A stretch of DNA of 7,293 nt, taken from an uncultured Coriobacteriaceae bacterium. GTDB taxonomy: Bacteria; Actinomycetota; Coriobacteriia; Coriobacteriales; QAMH01. Below, piece after piece: positions 1-5,405 of the stretch. The notes under the pieces are model-generated. The model did not search any database. It saw only the letters and a list, made by a program, of their open reading frames with translations, and was not told the origin of the DNA. The stretch covers positions 1 to 7,293 of the forward strand of contig CACZQA010000045.1 in the NCBI GenBank assembly GCA_902783175.1, read 5' to 3'. Position numbers and translations under genes: made by a program. The stretch's first letter is position 1; each line of letters opens with the position of its first letter.

Positions 1-16
1 AAAAAAGGAGAACCAA

Positions 17-868
17 ATGCTCGTCACCACCAAGGAGATGCTGCTCGACGCCCAGGCGGGGCACTACGCCGTCGGCGCCTTCAACGTCGAGAGCCTCGAG
101 TTCGTCATGGCCGTCATCAAGGCCGCCGAGGACAAGAAGAGCCCGGTCATCATGCAGACCACCCCGGGCACCGTCAAGTACGCCAACCTCGACTACTTCG
201 CCGCCATGTGCAAGGTGGCCGCCGACGCCGCGAGCGTCCCCGTGGCCATCCACCTCGACCACGGCGACGGCTTCGACCGCTGCGTCCAGGCCATGCACGC
301 CGGCTACACCTCCGTCATGATCGACGGCTCCCACGTGCCGTTCGAGGACAACATCGCGCTGACCGCGAGCGTGACCAAGGTCGCGGCGCCCCTGGGCATC
401 CCCGTCGAGGCCGAGCTCGGCAAGGTCGGCGGCAAGGAGGACGACGGCCCGGCGGTCGAGGGCGAGAACCCCTACACCGACCCGGACGAGGCCGAGGAGT
501 TCGTCGCGCGCACCGGCTGCGGCTCGCTGGCCGTCGGCGTGGGCACCGCCCACGGCGTCTACAAGGGCACTCCGCACATCGAGCAGGGCGTCCTGAAGGA
601 GATCCGCTCCCGCCTCGAGATCCCGCTGGTGCTCCACGGCACCTCCGGCGTGCCCGACGACCAGGTCGCCGAGGCCATCCGCAACGGCATCTGCAAGGTC
701 AACTACGCCACCGAGCTGCGCCAGGCCTTCACCAAGGGCTTCATGGGCTACATGGCCGACAACCCCGGCTGCTTCGACCCGAAGAAGCCCAGCAAGCCCG
801 GCATGCAGGAGATCTACGACGTCGTGGCCTCCCACATGGACAACCTCGGCTCCACCAACAAGGCCTAG
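17..868 (+). CDS. gatY: Class II ketose-bisphosphate aldolase, GatY/KbaY type (tagatose- or fructose-1,6-bisphosphate aldolase)
   Basis: This 283-residue protein is a zinc-dependent class II aldolase, about the family's usual length (about 284 in GatY/KbaY). It would split tagatose-1,6-bisphosphate into dihydroxyacetone phosphate and glyceraldehyde-3-phosphate in the cytoplasm. Visible landmarks are HLDHGD, with the probable catalytic Asp81 and zinc ligand His82, MIDGSH at 102-106, VEAELGKVGG from 130, GTAHGVY with zinc ligand His179, LHGTSG with zinc ligand His207, and KVNYATEL at 227-234. The start is supported by GGAG at 7-10, six bases before the ATG. The next gene follows with almost no gap, so the two are co-transcribed; the operon start lies left of the window. 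Codons end nearly always in G or C. The sequence alone does not separate tagatose from fructose bisphosphate specificity. The LacC-like neighbour and the nearby lactose genes favour tagatose. E. coli GatY and KbaY work with GatZ/KbaZ partners, and no such gene is seen here. Confidence 0.9.
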   Translation: MLVTTKEMLLDAQAGHYAVGAFNVESLEFVMAVIKAAEDKKSPVIMQTTPGTVKYANLDYFAAMCKVAADAASVPVAIHLDHGDGFDRCVQAMHAGYTSVMIDGSHVPFEDNIALTASVTKVAAPLGIPVEAELGKVGGKEDDGPAVEGENPYTDPDEAEEFVARTGCGSLAVGVGTAHGVYKGTPHIEQGVLKEIRSRLEIPLVLHGTSGVPDDQVAEAIRNGICKVNYATELRQAFTKGFMGYMADNPGCFDPKKPSKPGMQEIYDVVASHMDNLGSTNKA

Positions 869-877
869 GTGCCCGCG

Positions 878-1816
878 ATGATCCTCACCGTCACCATGAA
901 CCCGTCGATCGACACGGCCTACCCGCTCGCGGGGCCCCTCAAGGTCGACGACGTGAACCGCGTCGAGCCCATCAAGACCGCGGGCGGCAAGGGGCTCAAC
1001 GTCTCGCGCGTGCTCGGGCAGCTCGGCGACGACGTGCTCGCCACCGGCCTGCTGGGTGGGCGCATGGGCGACTTCATCGCCGACCGCCTCGACGAGTGCG
1101 GGGTCGCCCACGACTTCGCGCGCATCGCCGGCGAGAGCCGCGTCTGCATCGCGGTGCTCCACGAGGGCAACCAGACCGAGTTCCTCGAGGCGGGACCCGA
1201 GGTCTCCGGCGACGAGCTCGCCGGCTTCGGGGAGAAGTTCCGCGGCCTCGCGGGGCGCGCCGACGTCGTGACGATGTCGGGCAGCCTGCCGCGCGGCGTG
1301 GACGCCGGCTACTACGCCGAGCTCGCGGGCGTCGCCGCCGGCGCGGGGGCCAAGGTGCTCCTCGACACCTCGGGCGCCTCGCTCGACGCCGCGCTCGCGG
1401 CGAAGGCCAAGCCCTACCTCGTGAAGCCCAACCTCACCGAGCTCGGCGGCCTCCTCGGGCGCGAGTTCTCGCCCGAGCGCCTGGACGAGGTCCGGGACGC
1501 CGTCGCCTCCGACGAGCGCTTCGCCGGCGTCGAGTGGGTCGTCGTCTCGATGGGCGCCGCCGGCTCGGCGGCCTTCCACCAGGGCCGCGCCTGGCGCGTC
1601 CGCGCGCCGCGCATCGAGTGCGTGAACGCCACCGGCTCGGGCGACTCGACGATCGCGGGCTTCGCCCACGGCATCGCCGCCGGCGCCGACCCCGCCGAGG
1701 TCCTGCGCCTGGGCAACACCTGCGGCACGCTGAACGCCATGGACCCCGCCACCGGCCACCTGCCGATGGACCGCTGGGACGACGTCTACTCGGCTGTCGA
1801 GGTCGAGCAAGTCTAA
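878..1816 (+). CDS. lacC: PfkB-family kinase: tagatose-6-phosphate kinase (LacC) or 1-phosphofructokinase
   Basis: This 312-residue ribokinase/PfkB sugar kinase would phosphorylate tagatose-6-phosphate to the 1,6-bisphosphate using ATP, supplying the aldolase encoded just upstream. The N terminus MILTVTMNPSID is typical of LacC/FruK proteins, with the substrate-binding Asp12. AGGKGLNVSRVL (35-46) matches the first PfkB signature. SGSLPRG (134-140) and KPN (183-185) follow, and GSGDSTIAG (253-261) carries the probable catalytic base Asp256 and the anion hole. A GTG at 869, directly after the aldolase stop, would add three residues. The ATG at 878 is preferred because it gives the family's usual N terminus and has AGG, part of the aldolase stop region, eight bases before it. 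Composition is very G/C-rich at third positions, like the aldolase gene. LacC and FruK cannot be told apart with certainty. Context favours LacC, but a kinase with dual specificity is possible. Confidence 0.85.
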   Translation: MILTVTMNPSIDTAYPLAGPLKVDDVNRVEPIKTAGGKGLNVSRVLGQLGDDVLATGLLGGRMGDFIADRLDECGVAHDFARIAGESRVCIAVLHEGNQTEFLEAGPEVSGDELAGFGEKFRGLAGRADVVTMSGSLPRGVDAGYYAELAGVAAGAGAKVLLDTSGASLDAALAAKAKPYLVKPNLTELGGLLGREFSPERLDEVRDAVASDERFAGVEWVVVSMGAAGSAAFHQGRAWRVRAPRIECVNATGSGDSTIAGFAHGIAAGADPAEVLRLGNTCGTLNAMDPATGHLPMDRWDDVYSAVEVEQV

Positions 1817-1844
1817 TGTGTCGCGGTTGCACTAGTGAATAGGA

Positions 1845-1888
1845 ATAGGCGTCTCTCGCTGGGCGAGCTTCCGGCGAGAGACGCCTAT
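1845..1888 (+). terminator. Perfect 15-bp hairpin after the aldolase-kinase operon
   Basis: The arms 1845-1859 and 1874-1888 are exact reverse complements (ATAGGCGTCTCTCGC and its complement). The stem can be extended inward by a few more pairs, including G-U, leaving a loop of about six bases. It begins 28 bases after the kinase stop. No clear U run follows the stem, so it may be a strong stabilising or Rho-assisted end rather than a textbook intrinsic terminator. Confidence 0.75.
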
Positions 1889-2244
1889 CATTGATAGAGC
1901 GGCGCTTTATGTTGGGCCGCCGCGATGTGTCGCAGCCGATTCATACGCCTTTTCCGTACATCTTCTGGTGCGATGCCCGCGTCATCTGTTCTCGTGATGG
2001 CATTCCTCGCGGTGTACGCGAGGGAGAAAAAACCGGGGTTCTTGAGTCGTTTCCATGGTCCTGGATTAATGATGGCGGAGGGGCCGATGCGCGCTTACGC
2101 CGTTCGCAAACCAGACGTCAATCTCACGATTGTTTATCGCCGTCGTCGGATATAGGGCTGATCGTTTTGAAATCACTCGGCTCCGCTATTCTTGTCCCCC
2201 TAACGAAGAAGGCCCACTATCGTTTCGTCTTTGTGGTTTTGCTC
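1889..2244. other. Intergenic stretch without a convincing gene
   Basis: This spacer lies between the convergent ends of the kinase gene and the lacI-type gene. Open frames of 119 and 76 codons cross it on the plus strand, but neither has a ribosome site at its start, a recognisable family motif, or codon use like the neighbours. It holds a short hairpin at 2003-2025 and a ribosome-site-like GGAGGGG at 2077-2083 before a 22-codon frame (2087-2155) that I do not call as a gene. I see no clear terminator for the lacI-type gene in it. It could be decayed coding sequence or plain spacer. Confidence 0.5.
2003..2025. repeat. Short inverted repeat in the spacer
   Basis: CCTCGCG (2005-2011) and CGCGAGG (2017-2023) pair across a five-base loop, with one G-U and one A-T pair adding to the base of the stem. 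A run of A follows on the plus strand (2026-2032), so it lacks the T run of an intrinsic terminator in either direction. Its function is unknown. Confidence 0.4.
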
Positions 2245-3243
2245 CTATGATCTGGGCCGTATGCTGCCTCGCTCGATGAGCGCGCCGGGGATGAGAATGC
2301 GGTGCTTCTCATCAGAAGCGTCGAGGACCTCTTCGAAGGCCCTTGCGCCGAGTTTCTGATGGTCGAAGCGGATGGAGGAGAGGATTGTGTGCGGAACAGA
2401 GTCTGCGAGCGAGTCATCGAACCCGATGATGCTCACGTCGTCTGGCACTCTGCGTCCGGCATCATTCAGTGCCTGCATCGCGCCGTTCGCCATGTTATCG
2501 TTGCACGCCAGAATCGCCGTGCACTTCTGATCTTGGGCAAGAATTGCGCCCGCCTCATACCCTGAGTCAGCGCTCCAATCCCCGTGCAGGGGGTCCGCAG
2601 CAGCAAGTCCCGCCTCGTCGAGCGCGAGACGCCAGCCGCGCTCGCGGTTTTTGCTCGCGAGCGAGTCCGACGGTCCCGCAATAAAGCGAATATGCCGATG
2701 CCCGAGCTCGATTAGTCGTCTGCAGGCCGCTCTTGCTGCGCCTTCCTGATCGTCCGAGACTGTTGAGCAGGTCGCGTGTTCAAAAGGCGTGATAATCACA
2801 GTCCTTAGGCCGACGGGAGAGCGATACTCTGCGAAATCGTCGACCATCTGAGCCAGATTGAAGATCATGCCATCAACTGGCAGTTGGCCCATCCTGCGGG
2901 CCGCCTCGCTCAAAGGGAGCTCCTCTTTGCCCATGCGCTTGATTAGTGTAATCGCATAGCCTTGATCTGCTGCAGCAGAAGCAATGCCGTTGAGCACGCT
3001 GAGGTTCCCGCCAAAGAGGTCGAAGATAACAAGGCCTATGGACTTATAGGCGCCGAGCTTGAGCGATCGGGCGGCGTAGTTGGTGCGGAATCCGAGTCGT
3101 TCCATAGCCTCATTGACTGCATTGCGGGTCGCGGGCCGGACAGTATCGGGCTCATTGACCACGCGCGAGACGGTTTTGAACGAGACCCCGGCCTCGTGGG
3201 CGACATCCACCATCGACACTCCTCGGCGCTCATGTGGTGCCAT
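2245..3243 (-). CDS. LacI-family transcriptional repressor of the lacEG genes
   Basis: This 332-residue protein has the full LacI/GalR layout. An N-terminal helix-turn-helix spans about 9-30 (VDVAHEAGVSFKTVSRVVN). The recognition segment is F22 K23 T24 V25 S26 R27, where E. coli LacI has Y-Q-T-V-S-R. The hinge, NYAARSLKLG at 55-64, carries Leu61, which matches the minor-groove leucine of LacI. A sugar-binding core runs from about 67 to the end, with LIELGHRHIRFIAG near 177-190, ILACNDNMANGAMQAL near 224-239 and VSIIGFDDS near 250-258. The start at 3243 is fixed by GAAGGAG (plus-strand 3249-3255), five bases upstream. It is divergent from lacE, with a palindromic operator between them, so it most likely represses lacE-lacG until a sugar phosphate or galactoside binds. 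Firmicute lac-PTS operons often use the DeoR-type LacR or the antiterminator LacT instead. The inducer is not known from sequence. Confidence 0.92.
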   Translation of the reverse strand: MAPHERRGVSMVDVAHEAGVSFKTVSRVVNEPDTVRPATRNAVNEAMERLGFRTNYAARSLKLGAYKSIGLVIFDLFGGNLSVLNGIASAAADQGYAITLIKRMGKEELPLSEAARRMGQLPVDGMIFNLAQMVDDFAEYRSPVGLRTVIITPFEHATCSTVSDDQEGAARAACRRLIELGHRHIRFIAGPSDSLASKNRERGWRLALDEAGLAAADPLHGDWSADSGYEAGAILAQDQKCTAILACNDNMANGAMQALNDAGRRVPDDVSIIGFDDSLADSVPHTILSSIRFDHQKLGARAFEEVLDASDEKHRILIPGALIERGSIRPRS

Positions 3244-3286
3244 TCAAACTCCTTCGAACAATAATGAACAAAACCGCTCACCGGTA

Positions 3287-3315
3287 ATTCAATGCCACTC
3301 GGGTGAGTGACTCAA
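3287..3315 (-). promoter_or_regulatory. Probable promoter of the lacI-type gene
   Basis: Read on the minus strand, TTGAGT (3310-3315) and TTGAAT (3287-3292) are separated by 17 bases, each matching four of six consensus positions at -35 and -10. The transcription start would fall near 3280. The spacer contains an inverted repeat, CACTC-GGGT-GAGTG (3296-3309), and ACCGGT (3280-3285) lies at the predicted start; either could be an autoregulatory site. This is a moderate match by eye only. Confidence 0.4.
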
Positions 3316-3364
3316 CTTCGGCTCGATATTCCCGCAGGAAATGTCTATTGTTGTCACCAAGTCG

Positions 3365-3382
3365 AATGACAACGTTGTCATT
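3365..3382. promoter_or_regulatory. LacI-type operator: perfect 18-bp palindrome
   Basis: AATGACAAC (3365-3373) and GTTGTCATT (3374-3382) form an exact palindrome centred on CG. This is the usual symmetry and core of LacI/GalR-family operators. It sits in the control region between the divergent repressor and lacE genes and covers the probable lacE -35 hexamer (3375-3380), so a bound repressor would block RNA polymerase. A half-site GTTGTCA recurs at 3350-3356, 24 bases upstream in the same orientation. Confidence 0.8.
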
Positions 3383-3404
3383 TACAAAAACGCACAACTA
3401 TACG
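3375..3404 (+). promoter_or_regulatory. Probable lacE-lacG promoter
   Basis: TTGTCA (3375-3380, five of six to the -35 consensus) and TATACG (3399-3404, four of six to the -10 consensus) are 18 bases apart. Transcription would start near 3411 and give a leader of about 120 bases. The -35 box is the right half of the palindromic operator, which fits repression by direct occlusion. Confidence 0.55.
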
Positions 3405-3410
3405 TTCGAA

Positions 3411-3533
3411 TTCGATTAGTCGAGGGCCACCGGGCGGTCCGAGGCGGGCCATCCCCACCGGGCGGGGAAGGCTGTTTCGTAAAGCGTTTCTTCCTGGCAC
3501 AAATAAAGAACAAGACCACTGCAAAGGAGCGCC
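3411..3533 (+). promoter_or_regulatory. Long GC-rich 5' leader of lacE
   Basis: About 120 bases separate the predicted transcription start from lacE. The leader carries an 11-base direct repeat, CCACCGGGCGG, at 3427-3437 and 3455-3465. The second copy sits in a small hairpin, TCCCC (3452-3456) against GGGGA (3464-3468). The ribosome site AAAGGAG (3523-3529) is four bases before the lacE ATG. I find no recognisable antiterminator target or known riboswitch. Confidence 0.35.
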
Positions 3534-5291
3534 ATGGACGCAATCATCAAGCTGCTCGAGAAGCAGCAGCCCCTCTTTGAGAAGATTGGTAGAAACCCCT
3601 ACCTCCAGGCGATCAAGGATGGATTCCTCGGCTGCATGCCCATCGTCCTCACCTCGTCAATTTTTCTTCTCATCGCTACCTTGCCGAGCGTCGTTGGCAT
3701 AGCGCTGCCCCAACCGCTGATCGATTGGTGCAACAAGCTTTACAACTTCACTATGGGCGTTATGGGCATCATGTGCGCTGGTACTACTGCCAAGAACTTT
3801 ACCGCCTCGATGAATCGCAAGATGCCGGACGGCAAGGTCCTGAACGACGGTTCCACCATGATCGCGGCCCAGTGCTCGATGCTGCTGCTCGCCGTCACGC
3901 AGTTCCCCGTCATGCTCGACGGCTCGGAGGTCAGCGTCTTTGACTGCACTTCTATGGGCACTCGCGGTTTGTATTCTGCCTTCATCGCCGCGTTCATTAC
4001 CGTTGGCGTGTACAAGTTCTGCGTTAGCCGTGACCTCACCATTAAGTTGCCCAAAGAGGTCCCCGGCGCCATCGCCCAGAACTTCCGCGACATCATCCCC
4101 TTCGCTGGTTCGGTCGTTATCTGCGCGCTCATCGACGTCGCTATCCGTGCAATCGCCGGCGTGCCTTTCTCCGAGATTCTGATTAAGCTGCTTTCGCCGC
4201 TTTTCACTGCCGCCGAGACTTATCCCGGTCTGATCATCATCCAGTTCTTCACCGCGTTCTTCTGGTTCATCGGTATCCATGGCCCCTCGATTGTCCAGCC
4301 GGCCATCGACCCTATCCGCCTCGCCAACCAGGCAGAGAACCTTCAGGTGCTCATGGCCGGCGGTCACCCTGCGCACTCCCTGTGCTTCAACCTCTCCCTC
4401 GTCGGTGAGTTCGGTGGCACCGGCGCCACGTTCATCGTTCCTCTTCTGCTCATCCTCTTCATGAAGTCGAAGCAGCTCAAGGCGGTTGGTAAGGCCTCTA
4501 TTGTTCCTGTCGCTTTCGCCGTCAACGAGCCGCTGCTTTTCGGCGCCCCTATGATTCTAAACCCCTATATGTTCATACCCTTTACGCTTGCAGGCTGCTT
4601 CAACGTGTGCCTTGCCAAGTTCTTCATCGACGTTGTGGGCATGAACGGCTTCAGCTTTGTTGTGCCTTGGGCCACGCCTGCCCCGATCGGCATCTTCATC
4701 TCTACCGGCTTCCAGCTCATATCGCTGCTCTTTGTTGCTGCGCTTTTGATAGTCGATGCCGTCATCTACATGCCGTTCCTTAAGGCATACGATAAGATGC
4801 TCAGCGATCAGGAGGCCGAGCGTGCGGGCGAACTCGAGGCAGAGGGTGACGGTTCCGCCGCAATTTCTGCGCCCGTTGTGGCCGAAGCGTCTGTTTCCAC
4901 GCCGGCTACGGATGCCGAGCCTGTTTCCGTGCCTGCCGTCACAGAGCCCGCTGGTGACGCAAAGAAGTCCGTCGACGGCTTGAAGGTTCTCGTGCTCTGC
5001 GCCGGCGCCGGTACCTCCGCGATGCTTGCCAACGCCATCAAGGAGGGAGCCGCAGCCACGGGCGAGAACATTGCCTCCGCTGCCGGTGCCTATGGCCAGC
5101 ACACCGCAATCATGAACCAATACGACGTCATTGTGCTTGCTCCGCAGGTCCGTAGCTACTATGAGGATATGAAGGCTGATACTGACCGTCTGGGCATTAA
5201 GCTTCTTGCGCCTCGTGGTCAGGAATACATCAAACTCACCCGCGATCCCGAGGGTGCCATCAAATGGCTCCGTCAGAACATGGCAGAGTAG
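3534..5291 (+). CDS. lacE: PTS lactose-family transporter, EIICB component (LacE)
   Basis: This 585-residue membrane permease matches the length and order of lactose-specific EIICB. The EIIC domain (about 1-425) is highly hydrophobic with roughly ten membrane segments. It contains GCMPIVLTSSIFLLIATLP (33-51), WFIGIHGPSIVQP (244-256) and NEPLLFGAP (331-339), a conserved sugar-site motif of the Lac/cellobiose EIIC family. An Ala/Pro/Glu/Val-rich linker of about 55 residues (425-480) leads to an EIIB domain (483-585). That domain starts with KVLVLCAGAGTSAMLAN, in which Cys489 is the phosphate-accepting cysteine. It would take up lactose, or a related beta-galactoside, as the 6'-phosphate, using phosphate from HPr through an EIIA. 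No EIIA (lacF) gene is present in the window. A good ribosome site, AAAGGAG at 3523-3529, supports the start. Codon use is less G/C-biased than in the upstream aldolase and kinase genes. Cellobiose-type specificity is possible by family, but the following lacG argues for lactose. Confidence 0.93.
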   Translation: MDAIIKLLEKQQPLFEKIGRNPYLQAIKDGFLGCMPIVLTSSIFLLIATLPSVVGIALPQPLIDWCNKLYNFTMGVMGIMCAGTTAKNFTASMNRKMPDGKVLNDGSTMIAAQCSMLLLAVTQFPVMLDGSEVSVFDCTSMGTRGLYSAFIAAFITVGVYKFCVSRDLTIKLPKEVPGAIAQNFRDIIPFAGSVVICALIDVAIRAIAGVPFSEILIKLLSPLFTAAETYPGLIIIQFFTAFFWFIGIHGPSIVQPAIDPIRLANQAENLQVLMAGGHPAHSLCFNLSLVGEFGGTGATFIVPLLLILFMKSKQLKAVGKASIVPVAFAVNEPLLFGAPMILNPYMFIPFTLAGCFNVCLAKFFIDVVGMNGFSFVVPWATPAPIGIFISTGFQLISLLFVAALLIVDAVIYMPFLKAYDKMLSDQEAERAGELEAEGDGSAAISAPVVAEASVSTPATDAEPVSVPAVTEPAGDAKKSVDGLKVLVLCAGAGTSAMLANAIKEGAAATGENIASAAGAYGQHTAIMNQYDVIVLAPQVRSYYEDMKADTDRLGIKLLAPRGQEYIKLTRDPEGAIKWLRQNMAE

Positions 5292-5311
5292 CGAAGCAGC
5301 CCTCCTTCCCT

Positions 5312-5348
5312 TGCCGTCGGGCGTACCTTCCCTTTGCGCCCGGCGGCA
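5312..5348 (+). repeat. Hairpin in the lacE-lacG spacer
   Basis: TGCCGTCGGGCG (5312-5323) pairs with CGCCCGGCGGCA (5337-5348) over 12 pairs, with one G-U and a 13-base loop. No T run follows, so full termination is unlikely. It may instead protect the lacE 3' end or lower lacG expression relative to lacE. Confidence 0.55.
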
Positions 5349-5365
5349 CATCTCTTGCATAGAAG

Positions 5366-5384
5366 CGCGGGGCGATGCCTCGCG
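5366..5384 (+). repeat. Second hairpin just upstream of the lacG ribosome site
   Basis: CGCGGGGC (5366-5373) pairs with GCCTCGCG (5377-5384), with one G-U and a three-base loop, GAT. It ends ten bases before AAGGA (5395-5399), the lacG ribosome site. It could influence lacG translation or mRNA processing. Confidence 0.45.
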
Positions 5385-5405
5385 ATCATGTCGAAAGGAT
5401 TGAAC

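Noticed and set aside
869..877. GTG at 869 as start of the kinase gene
   Set aside because: The ATG at 878 gives the conserved MILTV start of LacC/FruK proteins and has better spacing from the AGG at 867-869.
208..1842. 544-codon open frame overlapping the aldolase and kinase genes
   Set aside because: It is a +1/+2 frame shadow of two well-identified genes; its product is an Arg/Gly/Pro-rich low-complexity string, as expected from out-of-frame high-GC sequence.
1891..2250. 119-codon frame in the spacer after the kinase gene
   Set aside because: No ribosome site, starts right after the terminator stem, no known motif, and overlaps the end of the repressor gene on the other strand.
3476..3492. 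Possible catabolite-response (cre-like) element around AAAGCGTTTC
   Set aside because: The core resembles cre, but the flanking bases do not form the needed palindrome, and the position is well inside the leader.
3341..3580. 79-codon frame in the lacE leader
   Set aside because: It runs through the operator and promoter and into lacE in another frame. The AGGA before its ATG is too close to be a good ribosome site.
5334..5405. In-frame upstream starts for lacG (5334 and 5388)
   Set aside because: They would add an atypical N-terminal extension encoded by the two hairpins; the ATG at 5406 has a good ribosome site and the family's usual N terminus.
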